Counted from the first letter of the stretch, positions 49,354 through 61,838 are shown. The stretch is 64,000 nt of DNA from Paramyrothecium sp. XJ0827 (GCA_020881915.1 JAJFPB010000002.1:2914001-2978000), one strand, 5' to 3'. Notes: generated by a model not told the origin, from the letters alone. Numbers and translations are program-made.

Positions 49354-52300
49354 TCAGCTAAGGTAGGCGGCGATGGCCTGTTGCTGGTCAGGTGGAAGAC
49401 GAGCACTAATGAAACCCTCAATTGCACCTCCATGCCTTTGGTTAGCTGCTTGGATGTATTCCTTTACCCATGTCGCAACATTGGGAACCTCGGGGAAGTC
49501 GTCTCGCGCGAGCGGTTTGCAGCTGTTGAGGGCTGTGAATGACATGCCGAAACCGATGTCATCGACGTCAGCCTCAGCAATAATCTCGTCTCCCATTCCA
49601 GCAGCCACTGTAGGTGGGTTCACTAGCAGAGAAAGCAGGATACGGCATGTGTTTGCCCATCCCTTGGCAAATTTCTGTGCGAAGGCCTGAGAATCACACA
49701 CGGTTTTGGTAAGTGAGATTACCGCAGCCTTTCGATCGATAGGCCTTGCAAGCTTCTCCGTCTCGGCCAACACAAATGGCGGGTACACTTGGGTGAAAAC
49801 CTTTTCGTCCACTTGTTCTGACTGACGAATGAAGTAGTCTGCGCCGTAGCCCGCTTCCACCCGTGCGCTGACAAGATGATAGAACCTGGCGAACCGAAGC
49901 TTGAGGGATTCCGCCGGCTGGCCCTGAAGCTTCGTGAAAAGAAGCTGCAGAATAGTAGGGAAGTAGTTGTCAATAACAGCTCTAGGGTCAAATGGTCAGC
50001 AACGAAAGTGCAACCATACTCGTGCACAAAATTCCGAACTTACGGCTCAAATGACTTTATAATTGAGTCAAGAATGTCAAAAGCATAGAGCTCAGATTTC
50101 TTCCCACTAAGTAGCTTTTGGAAAATCCCGAGAATGGGTTCAATTTGATTCTCGGCGACAATAGACTTAGCAGCACGAGGAATGACGGCCGACAGAAGTC
50201 TAGTGCAGGCAGGCACATTTCCTCGGGTCTCCCAAAGCGATGGGTTGAGCAAAGGACCCAGAAGGGCCTTGTAGTTCTCCGAGATGGCGTCGGAAGGACT
50301 GGACTCCAGTAATTGGGCCAGGATCTGGAAAACATATGGCATGAACTCTGCGAATTTTGTTAGTCTGTAGGATGGGAACAGGCCGGAGCTTAGCGCATCG
50401 TACCGCTGATGTCTTCGATCAAGATCTGGTGGAAAGGCTCCCAGAGCTGTTGGTTGAAGAGAGTCGCGCTCGTGGCAGAGCAGTAGCGGACAACTGCACC
50501 AAGAGCCTCGAAGTGGTAGTAATAAAAGCGAGGGTTGCTGGGATTCTGCTTCATTATGTTGGTGATGGCAATTAGATGGCCCAGAACACTCTCCAGCACA
50601 GCTGCCGCGCCATCCTTGATTACGATGAGGATGCGCATGACACAGCGCATCAAGAACTCATTCTCTTGAAGCTTGGCCGGGCTCGACTCTCTCTCTATTA
50701 ACTTGAAAAGGTGCTCGAGTAGGTCTTTTGAAAACGGCTCGATGTCTGCTCGAGGGAATACGGGGTTGCCCGCGTCATCTACCAAGAATAAGACTCGCTC
50801 AACGGCAATAGCTGCGTACGTGTAAACAACGTAGTTGTCGGAGTTGAGATTTTGGATAAGAGGACCGAATGCCTGCTTCCATTGCTCCTTAGATAGCTGG
50901 CTTCGGAAAGTGTAAAGGTACTTGATCGCATCGACCTTTGCAATTGGTTCAACTCCCTGGCCGGCAAGTAGGTCCGAGGCAATGTGCTGCTCGAAGAATT
51001 CAACCACGTTCACCTTGGAGTTGATCGTCTTGACACCCTGTGCTGCCGTAACAGCACCCTTTGCAGCAATTGAGATGAAAAGGTAGACAGCAGTGTCTTT
51101 TGCCTTCCAATCAGTCTTGCCTTCAGTGAGATAGTGGTTGATGTACTTGTAAACTACCCCCGTTACGATCGCCTCGAACTCGTCTTGGAGAAGAAGCTTT
51201 TGCAGGAAGTCTGTAGCAGATCGCCGCCTCGAGTCACTATCAGAACCCTCCAGATCTCGCCGGATGAACTCGATGGGCTCGTCTTCAAACATCTCGATGT
51301 CCGATTCGCGGAGCGCAACGTTGGGCAATATGACTTTCTCGACAATCTGGGTGAGTACATCCTCGTTGTTGAACATAGCCGCATGTGTCTTTATGGATGC
51401 AATCGCCGTCAAAAAGTGCAGCGCCTTACTAACGACAATGTCGTGCTTGGTTTCTGTCCCCGTCGTGGAAAGCAGGTTCCAAGCAGATGTGATGAAAGGC
51501 TGGCAGTACTTGTTGAAGTCCTCATCAAATTTGATGGTGTAGAGCTCCAGGAGCTCGCAAATGTCCGCCTTCACTGTGTCCAATATGCTGGCCTCTGCAT
51601 CGTCATCTGTTTCGAGAAGGGGACTGGCGTAGGCCAGGTACTTGTGCAGCAGTTCCGAAATGCTGCCGAGGTTTTCTTCGAAGATGGGAGGAATGTCGTG
51701 GCAGGACATGTCGTAAAGAATCTTAATTTGCAAATCCAACACCTCGAACCAGCGCTGAAGGGCGTCTTTATTGTTGGCGTTTTCCGTAATCTTGGCGTCG
51801 GTAGTCTACAATATGAACGTTAGTGGAGAGAGGGAAGGATGCTGAGAGGGTGGTACTCACAACAAGGAGCTGTATGAAAGGCTGTCCAAAAGTTTCAATG
51901 ACATGGTTGATTTCCATATACAGCTCGTCGGTGCGGAAAAGCGGGCGCCATCGGGCGAAGATGGAGTGTGCGACTTCGAGCACACCAGAGTTTGTTTTAG
52001 GATCCGTGCTAGAAAAGCGACTGACAAGTTGCTGGTAACTCAATTAGGACCCAAGGTAAGAGAAGAAGTGGATAGAAAGCCATACCTGAGTCAACGTATC
52101 CCACCGTCGCCAAAAGTCGGAGTCCGCGATGATGCTGATGGCCTCGCCGAGCTGTGTCTGAACGCTTGAAGGGCAGGAAATCATGAGGCCAATCAAACGC
52201 TCCTTGATCACCTGGACCTCGTTTTCAGGCAGCTTGTAGTTGCCATCTTCGTCCTATCACTGTTGTTTAGCCTGCGGTCGATGGCAGGGCAGGGGCGCTA

Positions 52301-52605
52301 GGCTTGCGTGGGAGAACGCACCACATAGTTGGACCGCAGAAAGTTCTTGAATGCAAGAGCAGCAGACAAACGGGTGCTCGAAGGGAGAGTGTCGGAATTG
52401 ACGATGTTCAGCAGAGTAAGAGAGTACTGGGGTTTGGTTGCCTCCTGCTTGAGTGCGGTTTCCGCTGTTTTGGTTTGTTTATTAGTAGGCGGAATCGCGG
52501 GGCAACGGAGGAAATCGAAATCGGCTTGGACTTACCTTTCCGATGCTGTGCAGGATCAAGGGTCGCATTCAGCAACTGAGCAATCTGACCAATATCGGCC
52601 GCCAT
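49354..52605 (-). CDS. cse1: Exportin Cse1/CAS (importin-alpha re-exporter)
   Basis: Cse1 is the karyopherin-beta that, with RanGTP, returns importin-alpha from nucleus to cytoplasm. The model is complement(49354..49981, 50044..50347, 50404..51805, 51861..52031, 52086..52253, 52322..52464, 52536..52605), 961 aa, the usual length for this family. The six introns are 62, 56, 55, 54, 68 and 71 nt. The N-terminal importin-beta domain reads MAADIGQIAQLLNATLDPAQHRKAE, SRLSAALAFKNFLRSNYVDEDG and VQVIKERLIGLMI (about 1-100). The Cse1 central HEAT region includes EFIRRDLEGSDSDSRRRSATDFL. The C-terminal CAS region includes EFMPYVFQILAQLLE and RFARFYHLVSAR. All phases close without stops. Convergent with the PH-like gene and divergent from tsc2. 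Confidence 0.95.
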
Positions 52606-54320
52606 GATGAGGGTTGCGCTGAGAGAAGGAGCTTCAGCCTCTGGTGGATGGTGGTAGAAACAAAGGCAAGATCGGTGGGGGGGACGACGAGGCAAAGGAA
52701 AACATTCAAAGGCGGTGATGAGTGCCTCTAAAAGTGCAAACGATGGAGCTTGGGAGGGTCCACCTTACCTGACCTCGAGCTTGCAGGTACTCGGTACCGA
52801 GCGAAAAGATGGGAGCTGTTCTGGATACCTGTCAGCAGCTGCCAGAGCGCCCTTTGCCCATCTGCTGGCAGTCTAATGCACATGTATAGTCTACCTCGAG
52901 CCACTAGCGCGCGGCTGTTGCCAACCGGTTATCAGCCGCTCCCGCAGCCAAAGGCTCTTATGAAAGATAATCTGAGATACCTTACCTCATTGCAATTCAT
53001 AAATACCTTAACACAGGGTTAGGTACGGCGAGACGGGGTAATTTTCTGGCCCTCTACTATGTGTATGATGCATCGAGAATAAAAAATAAGGATATTTCTG
53101 ATTGCTACGGAATTCTGCTCAAGTCTCACATACTGCTCCAGCTGAAAGGACAAGCAATCACATTTTCGATTTCAAGCAAGATTGACCACTACCGTTGGCC
53201 AATATGGGAGTAGCCACGATCGGCTCTAATTTCCAATGATGTAGTTGGCATGTAATTCATGAAAATATATATGTAATAAGATTTAATCAAGTAAAATATG
53301 AAGCAAGATAGGAAAAGAAGGTATTCCCTTGTGAAGGAATATCCAGCACGTTCGCCCTCACTTAGAGAACATCTGGGTTGTCCCAACATTAATGGTGCTA
53401 CTCTAAGGAAACATCACCCAGCCAATTCCATGGTTAAATTTACCAGAGGAAACACCCAGGTGGCCAAATTACCTTTTAGAGTTCGAGATATGAGGTAACT
53501 GGCTCAATTTTGTTGATGATGCTCTGTTGGAGGGTGTTGTAACACTACATGTGGTTGTAAGTCATATACCTCCTTAAGGTACCTCACCTACTACCAAAGC
53601 TGATAAGGTACCTGAGGTACCTTCTATGCTGTAGCAAGGGGCCTTGACGTGCTCTCAGACCTTGGCTGGTGGGCCACTTGGAAAAGGTACCTGTACCTTA
53701 CCTCGTGCGCATACCGCAAACCTCAGCTGGTTTCCTTATCGGGAAAGGCATGGCCTTATCGCACCTCGCCAGCGGCCGCAAGTCATCTACCTCAGACCTC
53801 TTTCAACCTGGATATTGCAAAATCTTCAAGACATATGTTGCGACGGACCACATTTTGCGCGAAACCCAGTATATATGCAGCATTCCCCACGAACCCCGCT
53901 CGAACCGCCCATGTGAACCTCTTCGCCGCTATCTGTGCCTAACTTGTTGCGACGCTACGAGCCGTATCTGGCCGCAACCTACCGCTAACCTATCCCCCAC
54001 CCATCGTCATACGCGCTCTTCGCCTGGCGATCTCCGTTGTCAAGTTTTGATGGCCGTCTGTCCTGAGCATCTCTTGCCTACGATCCGAAGCTCGAGTTTG
54101 TCTATTTTAATGCTCTCGTAGCACCCAATTTTCTTGGTACGTGTTGCATTCCGACCCTTTCCCTTCGTGCTATGTAGTCACGGCAGCTGGCTCAACTGGG
54201 AATTCTTGGATCACTTGCTCGCTGGGCCCGCTGGAAGGAGAAATCGGATGAATCTGGCGAAGAAGTTTCTGACCACATAATTTCTACAGCTCCCCACAGA
54301 GCTATCTCGGACACGAGCAC
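52606..54320. other. Divergent promoter region, cse1 / tsc2
   Basis: These 1.7 kb lie between two start codons. TACCT/AGGTA motifs occur near 52765-53020 and very densely at 53566-53703. The middle part, about 53040-53320, is AT-rich. Frames near 53644-54121 overlap and lack motifs. No gene is supported. Confidence 0.55.
53566..53703. repeat. TACCT/AGGTA cluster with 19-bp inverted repeat
   Basis: About 11 pentamer copies in 138 bp. It contains AAGGTACCTGAGGTACCTT (53605-53623), a perfect 9+1+9 inverted repeat, and GGTACCTGTACCTTACCT. About 0.7 kb upstream of tsc2. Confidence 0.8.
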
Positions 54321-57300
54321 ATGTCACCGCCGCCCGGAGATGTTCCGTCCTCGCCAGAATCCTCACGGCCAAGCGGCCTCGCCAACGTCTTCCGCGGCCT
54401 AACGAGTTCCAAGTCCACGAAATCACCGCCTCCGGCCACCCCTTCTACTGCAGCCCTCCCGAGAACCGACCTGATAAATGCACTGCCGACGACTTCTCGT
54501 GTCTTGTCGGTACCCCACATGGAGGCCTTCGAGTTGTTGAAAAACGGGTCTCCCAATGAACGCATTTCAGCAGCCAATACCTTGAAGCACGCCATTAACG
54601 AGTATCCGCTCAATCCAATACTTGACATATGGTACGCCGCCAAGGACTTGATAGACCCTGCCAAGACAGCTGCCTCACGAGTGGCAGGATGGGAACTCCT
54701 AACGGCGTGCGTGAAGCACGCTTCCTCGACAGACTTGGAACGAAGGGAATACTTTGATACCTTGTCTGCGCCTGCAAATCCGGAAGACTTTCATCTACAG
54801 CTTGCTGCTCTGGTTGATTTAACGAATCATGGGCGCGTCCTAACTGGCTTTGATTATGAGCTTCTACCCTTGCTTACCACTTGGCTGCAAGACTCTTACA
54901 ATACTGCCCGCGCTGCGCGGAAAAGCGCATCTCACTCTTCGCGTGGGTCCAGGGGCTCGGTACGAGGCAAAGCCCCAGTGTCTGGCGAAGAGAGAAACTT
55001 TGCCCAGCTGTTCACCTTTGCCATCGATGTCGTCAAATTCAGTTCCAATAGTGCTGAACAGGCATCTATTGGCGCACTCATCGATACCTTGCTGAATATC
55101 TGCATAAGTACGAGCGCTGAAGAAGATCTGAGATCGTGTATCGCCGTAATCGATGCCATTGGTACTTTTGGGTCGATTCCCAAAAACAAACTGAAAGGCT
55201 GCGTGCAGGTACTCAGCTCGATCTTCTGCCTCGTGCCGGCTCTGGAAAAAGACTCCTGGCATGCGCTTGCGAACCTCTGCAAATCGCATCACGGACAGGC
55301 CACCGTTCGTATCCTGTTAGATATCCTTCGCAGCTCCCCTAGCGAAGGACAGCAGGAGAGAGACCTAAGCAGGGAAATCAGAGGGGCACTTGCAGTCCTG
55401 CGAAAGCTCCTTTCCAAATCCGCAGAACAAGGCTACCCCCCTGTCCCGTACGCCGTGCTTGTCGATGGCCTATCCAACACGGCCAAGTCGACATCATCTT
55501 TGCGAATTCATGCCGCTGTCCTGCAGCTCATCCATTCTCTTTTTGAAAATGCGGAAGGAGAGTGCCAGAAGATCATCGCCGACGAAGATTGGTCCCTGTC
55601 TCTCGATGTTGTGGTCGAGTGCAGCAAGAGAATGGAAGCCAACGCTTCCAATTTCATAAACCAAAGCGATGAGAAACCCCCAGACGAGCTAGCTAGGCGC
55701 GAGCTAGACTGGTTGATCCTCCGATTGGAGACATTGGTATTAGGCAACACGGGAGATTTTGTGCCTCGACAGGCTGTTATCAGGTTCTTCACATCAATCA
55801 GTCATCTGCTCCCTGATTCTGCTGCACGCACAGTACTGGATTACTTCCAGGAATTCAGATGTTGCTCCCCTTCAGATTTACAATGGGAAGAAAACCTCGC
55901 TCTTGTACTCAAGAGCTTCTTTGGCAATCGAGACCGAGCCTCTGATATCCGTCTCCGAGCCTTACAGACCATCATGGATGCTTATGAGATTGTGGACTTG
56001 GTTGGAGATGGGGCCGAGCAGAGTTTCATTCCTCGTCTGGCCAAAAGTATTCTCCAGGACATCATTGATGAAACAGACACCGTGGTCCTAGAGGCGGTCA
56101 TGTCTCTCATGGTGTCCGTGGTTGTTTCTTGTGATATGGAGCTTTTCGACTACATTGTGGACACACTTAAAGGCATTGTGGACAGCACTGATCTGAAGTC
56201 GCCAATCATAACGTCGCCCGTCGTCAGGACTCTATCTCCGGATCATGCACCCGGTGACTCGCAATGGATCATTGAGCAATCACCCTCTAATGTCGTGGCG
56301 CGAGGATATGTGAGGATGTTCATCAAAGTCATGCATCATCATAGCGAGAAGAGTGTTAGGTTGTTCAATGCGCTGGTTGCGGTTGTAAGGTCCAGTCGTT
56401 GCGAGGTCGACGCACGCCTCACGTCGATGAAATTATTGTTTAGGCTGCGAGCTGACTGGGCGAATCGAATCTTTGTCACGAATGACCTGGAAAGTAGCTC
56501 GTTGGCATCTACCATTTGCCGCACGGAAGCGTCTTTTGCGAAAAAGCAGGCGGAGGAGGCCGCATACACTATGCGACTCTCCAGGAATGAGCATGGCCAC
56601 CCTTCTCGCACCTCGAGAGGTGTATCGTTTGGGCAAGGACAGCCGCAAGAGAAGAGCATACCTGTCCGTTCGTCTAGCGGCACCAAAAGCAACATAGGCA
56701 AATATCAACAGATGTGGAGACTTCCTGACACTGATGCCCTGCCGGATGCCGTCCCAAGACTTATCAGTCCTGTCCTCAGGTCTTACGGCGGTGACAAACG
56801 GAGACTAGGAACTCAGGATGAGGCTGAGCCACCAGCAGGCGGTGCGAATTCTTTCGAGCCAAAGAGCCAAACCCTCAACTTGTCGATCTGGCTGGAAGCG
56901 GTCCTTAGTATACTACAAGGCTGCGACTGGGAGGTTTACAGTTTTGTGCTGGTTCATCTTCCGTCACAGCTCAGCAATCATGCGATTTTCAATGGTGCAA
57001 TCCCTCAAATCCAGCAGCTGCGCAAGTTGATATGCGAACAGATTCGGCTCAACAGCTTTCAGGAACCACCTAATGCTTCTGGTCTCCGTCGAGCTGATGT
57101 TGCCATCTGTCTGTTCCATACCCTGACGATGATTCTCAGCTACCACGAACACTTTCAGAAGGGGGAGGAAGACGACATCGTCAAGTCCTTCGTTCTTGGT
57201 ATCTCTACGTGGGAGAGAAGCGCAAAATGCTGTATCCACGCCCTCTCAATATGTTGCCATGAACTTCCACTTTCAACGAGTAAATCTCTTGTTCAAATGC

Positions 57301-59117
57301 TGAACCAGATGGCTGCCATCATCACTCAACCTCACGTCTCTGTGCACATTTTGGAGTTCCTAGCTTGTCTCAGCCGAATGCAACACATCTACGTCAACTT
57401 CAGGGAAGACGAGTATCGAATTGTATTTGCTATCTGCTTTAGATATCTAGACTCTGCAAAGGAGAAGGACCGCGCCAACCGCAGCAGTCATGCAAGCGAG
57501 CCGTCAACCCCCGCGACCAGTCATTATACGGAACAGAGTGTATCAAACGCGTCAGACGAGCTACCGCAGTATGTCCACGCCTTGGCCTATCACGTTATCA
57601 TCTTCTGGTTCTTGGCTCTCAAACTACCAGATCGAGCAACACATGTAGGCTGGATTGTGAGGAAACTGTTCGCAGATGTGGACGGATCAGGTCGTCCAGC
57701 AGAGGAGCAAGCTATCACATCGATTGATTTTCTCCAGAGGGTGACATATGCCGATGTGGACGAGTCGGCTGATGATCCACACTTCAAAGAAGAACGATAT
57801 GGCAAGATCCAAAAGAAGCGTTGGCTCATTGGAAACAGCATCGTAACAGTGCGGCAGGCCAGCGCCAGCGGATGGGCCCGGATCACCAAGAGACAGCCAT
57901 CCGGCACATCGTCCTACACAATACGAGAGAACTTCCGGCCACCGCCCTTGCATCAAGTAGGACATCATGGCGAGACAGCAAGAGAAGGTCAGTCATGGAG
58001 TAACACAATTCTTCCCAGCCACTTGCTTGTGCAGCTGCTGTCGCCTGCTCCACAATCATCGGAATTTGTACGTCCCATACCTCTTCCTGAGGACGATGCT
58101 ACGGAAAGAACGATCAGAGTGTTCGACCGTAACTCGACGGTAGATGGGCATAAAGTCGGCATCATTTATATCGGCGAAGGCCAAACGCGAGAAAACGAAA
58201 TACTTGCCAACGTCTCTGGAAGTAGCGACTACGTAGAGTTTCTCAACAATCTAGGAACTCTGACCAAACTGAAAGGCGCAACCTTCAACACCCAGGGCTT
58301 GGACCGAGAATATGACACCGACGGCCAGTACACGTTTTGCTGGCGAGACCGGGTGACGGAATTGATATTCCATGTCATTACGCAAATGCCGACCGATCTG
58401 GAACGGGATCCAGTATGCAGCGCAAAGAAAAGACATATAGGCAATGATTTCGTCAACATTGTCTTCAACGACTCGGGATTACCCTTCCACTTCGACACGT
58501 TTCCCAGTCAGTTTAATTTTGTCAATATCGTCATTACTCCAGCATCGCGGGCGTCCTTCATCGCATCAAGGGAGCCCTCTCCCGAAAACGAGAAAAAGCA
58601 GCCTTTCTACACGGTGCAGCTGATGAGCAAGCCTGGCTTCCCTGAAATATCCCCAGCGTCGGAGACCAAGATGGTGTCACTGAAAGCCTTACCCAGTTTC
58701 ATACGGCTGCTGGCCCTCAACGCATCTGTGTTTTCTCTGGTGTGGTATAACCGCGAAGGTGGTGAACACATCAGTTCGTGGAGCTCACGTCTTAGAGAGA
58801 TCAAGCGCCTGAGGGAGAGGCATGGACCAAAAACAGCAGGTGCTCTACCATCACCTCCACCGTCGTCGCTCGGAGGAGCCATGCAAGCGCAACAACCACA
58901 GCATCAGCAGCAGCAGGATGCGTCGCGGCCGAGCAGCACCGTTAGAGACAGTTTCAGCAGCCTCCGCCGGACGAGCGTGGCGACCTTTTTCACAAACACG
59001 AGCGAGCAGCCCTCTCAGCGGTCTTCGACCCTGTCGGCATCCACGACGACTAATGATACGGAGATCGGAACCTCTGCCCCGTTGGTAGACTCGGTCGATT
59101 TCTCGAAATGGGCATGA
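54321..59117 (+). CDS. tsc2: Tuberin homologue, Rheb GTPase-activating protein Tsc2
   Basis: Tsc2 with Tsc1 inactivates Rheb and so restrains TORC1. One uninterrupted frame encodes 1,598 aa from ATG 54321 to TGA 59115-59117. The N-terminal two thirds is alpha-helical, HEAT-like tuberin repeat (for example AANTLKHAINEYPLNPILDIW and LDYFQEFRC). The Rap/Ran-GAP domain lies at about 1270-1500: GIIYIGEGQTRENEIL, FLNNLGTLTKLKGATFNTQG, then RHIGNDFVNIVFNDSG, QFNFVNIVITP and KALPSFIRLLALNASVF. By analogy with tuberin, the catalytic Asn-thumb residue is N1375 in HIGND (1372-1376). A Ser/Gln-rich tail follows. It is intronless, unlike its neighbours. Divergent from cse1. Confidence 0.95.
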   Translation: MSPPPGDVPSSPESSRPSGLANVFRGLTSSKSTKSPPPATPSTAALPRTDLINALPTTSRVLSVPHMEAFELLKNGSPNERISAANTLKHAINEYPLNPILDIWYAAKDLIDPAKTAASRVAGWELLTACVKHASSTDLERREYFDTLSAPANPEDFHLQLAALVDLTNHGRVLTGFDYELLPLLTTWLQDSYNTARAARKSASHSSRGSRGSVRGKAPVSGEERNFAQLFTFAIDVVKFSSNSAEQASIGALIDTLLNICISTSAEEDLRSCIAVIDAIGTFGSIPKNKLKGCVQVLSSIFCLVPALEKDSWHALANLCKSHHGQATVRILLDILRSSPSEGQQERDLSREIRGALAVLRKLLSKSAEQGYPPVPYAVLVDGLSNTAKSTSSLRIHAAVLQLIHSLFENAEGECQKIIADEDWSLSLDVVVECSKRMEANASNFINQSDEKPPDELARRELDWLILRLETLVLGNTGDFVPRQAVIRFFTSISHLLPDSAARTVLDYFQEFRCCSPSDLQWEENLALVLKSFFGNRDRASDIRLRALQTIMDAYEIVDLVGDGAEQSFIPRLAKSILQDIIDETDTVVLEAVMSLMVSVVVSCDMELFDYIVDTLKGIVDSTDLKSPIITSPVVRTLSPDHAPGDSQWIIEQSPSNVVARGYVRMFIKVMHHHSEKSVRLFNALVAVVRSSRCEVDARLTSMKLLFRLRADWANRIFVTNDLESSSLASTICRTEASFAKKQAEEAAYTMRLSRNEHGHPSRTSRGVSFGQGQPQEKSIPVRSSSGTKSNIGKYQQMWRLPDTDALPDAVPRLISPVLRSYGGDKRRLGTQDEAEPPAGGANSFEPKSQTLNLSIWLEAVLSILQGCDWEVYSFVLVHLPSQLSNHAIFNGAIPQIQQLRKLICEQIRLNSFQEPPNASGLRRADVAICLFHTLTMILSYHEHFQKGEEDDIVKSFVLGISTWERSAKCCIHALSICCHELPLSTSKSLVQMLNQMAAIITQPHVSVHILEFLACLSRMQHIYVNFREDEYRIVFAICFRYLDSAKEKDRANRSSHASEPSTPATSHYTEQSVSNASDELPQYVHALAYHVIIFWFLALKLPDRATHVGWIVRKLFADVDGSGRPAEEQAITSIDFLQRVTYADVDESADDPHFKEERYGKIQKKRWLIGNSIVTVRQASASGWARITKRQPSGTSSYTIRENFRPPPLHQVGHHGETAREGQSWSNTILPSHLLVQLLSPAPQSSEFVRPIPLPEDDATERTIRVFDRNSTVDGHKVGIIYIGEGQTRENEILANVSGSSDYVEFLNNLGTLTKLKGATFNTQGLDREYDTDGQYTFCWRDRVTELIFHVITQMPTDLERDPVCSAKKRHIGNDFVNIVFNDSGLPFHFDTFPSQFNFVNIVITPASRASFIASREPSPENEKKQPFYTVQLMSKPGFPEISPASETKMVSLKALPSFIRLLALNASVFSLVWYNREGGEHISSWSSRLREIKRLRERHGPKTAGALPSPPPSSLGGAMQAQQPQHQQQQDASRPSSTVRDSFSSLRRTSVATFFTNTSEQPSQRSSTLSASTTTNDTEIGTSAPLVDSVDFSKWA

Positions 59118-59840
59118 TGAAAAAGAAATGTAATGTTATGAATGAGGGGAGGGAATGGGTCAAGGGAGCGCGGGGACCACATGTACGAGCTGATGGGTAG
59201 ACTGGGCGTTTTTTTCAGAGAGGCATACGGACGGAAAAAGTTCTTCTTTGAGGTATTCCAGACCGACGTTGTGTAATCAACGATGTCTGCAATATAAGCT
59301 CGAGCGATAATAAACCAAAAGTTGTGGTCTCGCTTATAGTTCCTTTGCATGTTGTCGAACTGACTCTCATGTCCCAAAATCCTTCACTCGCAGAGCGCGG
59401 CCAGTCCTTCGCATGTCATCCGAGCCCGCACTCATAGCTAAGGCTTTTTGCCCGGACGGCGAGTACAGGGATGTCCTCCCGCTTGCGTCCCGACCGCCAG
59501 CACAAGCATCCACTGATGTGCCAACGCTCCCCATTGCATCAATAGCCAGCCGCGGTGTAACACGAAAGCTCACTAACCCAACGGCGGGTCGACCACGCGC
59601 CCCCTTCCCCCCCCACTACCACTACCCCTTGTCCCCTGTACTGCTTTCGTGGATGGTCGCACAAGAACGGTCTTTTTCCCCTCGGTGGCCCTGACCGGGC
59701 CATGTAGCTCGTAAGCTGTCGATCCGGACCTTTTCCTGCGCCCTTTTGGTCAGCCATTGCTCGGGCCTCGGGCGTCATCATAGCGAGGGCGCCCGGTCGC
59801 GGAGGGACGCGAGTGCGGTTGGGTGCATGAAAGGAGGCGT

Positions 59841-59890
<50 letters not shown>

Positions 59891-61838
59891 CGTAATGGCC
59901 GTCGGAAGCGCTTCCGCTCGCCGGAGTTGCCCAACACCCGCTACGGCCGTACTACACCCGCAAGCATCGCATCCGGGGAGGGGAGGGAAATGCGACAACG
60001 TGCAAGGGTCAAGGGGGAAAGGACGAGATGGGGGGGAGCGGCTGCGTTCAAGGGTGGCCGACAAGGATGTTTCCATGCAAGCGGCCCTGGCTGCTCAGGT
60101 TCACCGTAGAAACATAGGTTCTGCGCAGCGACTTGCCTTTGATGGGCCTGTGGACGCTGGTCGTACACGACGGGCTTCTTTGCGTAACGTGTAAGCAGAG
60201 TGTCAACCCGCAGGTCGTCGATGGGCCAGGGCCGCCTCCGCTTCGAGGGGACAAGCCACCAAACAGCTCCGGCACCCAAACCACCGGGCGCATGGACCGT
60301 CCGGTGTGAGCAGGATCTGCCTCGCGTCGTGCAGCCTCGGGTGGATGGACAGACTCTTGACGCCTCCCGCCATTTGCCATCAAACTACATGCCGAGGGAC
60401 TGCGCCGTCAACCGCCTGCATGGAGGTGCAGGACAACATGAGCCGTTGACAAAGGAGCAGCATGTTGCGTCCGGATCCGAAGGCATGGACGAGGCTCTGC
60501 CAGCAGGCCTTTGGATCCTTCAACCATGCCGCTGCGGTTCTGCCACAGGCCACCCCATGCTCGTCCTAGTTGACACGAGGCTCTGTCAGAAAGGGCCCGG
60601 CGTAATGCTGGTGCCTTCTACCAATAAACCCCCTACGTCAGCCTGGTCTCTTGTGCTCTGTAAAATACGCTTATCGCCAGCTGTGCGTGCGGCTGTAACA
60701 ATCAGCATATGGAGCCATCATTTAATGGCGCAGGACAATAATTCGTGTCAATGCTCGATGTACACGCTCGCTCGTGTTATATACCGCGACGTGTCTCGTG
60801 CGCCTTGTGCTTCTCCTGGCATCGTCGTAGGCTGTTGCACGACTAAGAAGGGATTTTTCGGGTCACCGAGATTAAGTGCTAGTCCGACCCAATGGTTTGC
60901 GAGCTGGGGCGATCAGCAAATCCGAAGGACCAAAGATTAAAGATAGTTCATCAGCGAGGCGCTGCCTCCATGCGCAGGCCACCGACGTGCAGCGGCGGAA
61001 AGATGCAGCTCTCACCCGGCGCTGATCTGACGTTTCAGGTCCGATCATCAATGTTGCGATCGGCTTGAAATCTTCCATGTGTCCAATGTTGAGGCTTGGG
61101 TTGGAAGACCTCGGGGACGCCCGGCCCTGGCGATGCCATGCGTCAATTGACACCCTCAACCAAAGTTCCTTGGATGCGTCACAGAAAACAAAGTTGTGCC
61201 TCTGGTGCAGCCGATATAGGACATGAACCGGTAACCGACAAGCCCTTAAAGGAGACAATAATTCTGCCGTCTGGGAGTTGTGCGTAGTACCATGCATCGA
61301 GAGCATCCTCCGGAACCATGCATGATGGACACATCCCAAGCCGATGCAGTGTATTGCATAATGCAGCGGATACGCCCTGGGCTGGGCACGGCTCTGCATC
61401 CATATCTGTAATTAACATTACCAAAGTTCTTCTCTTTGGAGCGGGGGATAAGGTGACCTGCGGTTGGGACTCCCTGTGCATTCCGTCGATTGAGGTTCGG
61501 TACGAGGTTTGCAACATTGCCGGAAAACCTGTCTAAAAGCACGTTATCTGAGGGCACGGGAGGAAAACACGAAGACCTAGCGATCATGGATCCCTCTCTT
61601 GCAAGACTTCACGCAAGGCTATGGCTTGGTTCGGTTTCAATGGCCTGGCATTTTGATCGTTGCCCGATGCTTGGAATCGCCAAAATACTGTTCTTCATAT
61701 TCATTATTTTCAAGTCCGCCACATAAAATGACTGGAATAGATGACGGTTTCGTTTGTAGACGAAAGCCAGGTGGTAAACATGATATATGAGGCAAACCTT
61801 TCGCTCTGTCACTTCTTTATAGAGTATTTACCCCATGA
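59118..61838. other. 2.7 kb intergenic, convergent 3' ends
   Basis: Between the 3' ends of tsc2 and the GNAT gene. It holds a 47-nt GA microsatellite (59842-59888) and a GC-rich part at 59500-60350. The longest frame (60200-60940, 246 codons) has no recognisable motif or domain and is not called. No RNA gene was recognised. Confidence 0.5.
59842..59888. repeat. (GA)n microsatellite, 47 nt
   Basis: An uninterrupted run of alternating G and A. A shorter run of the same kind lies at 37260-37283. Confidence 0.95.

Noticed and set aside
60200..60940. 246-codon plus-strand open frame
   Set aside because: No recognisable motif, mixed composition, overlapping frames on the other strand; lies between convergent 3' ends.
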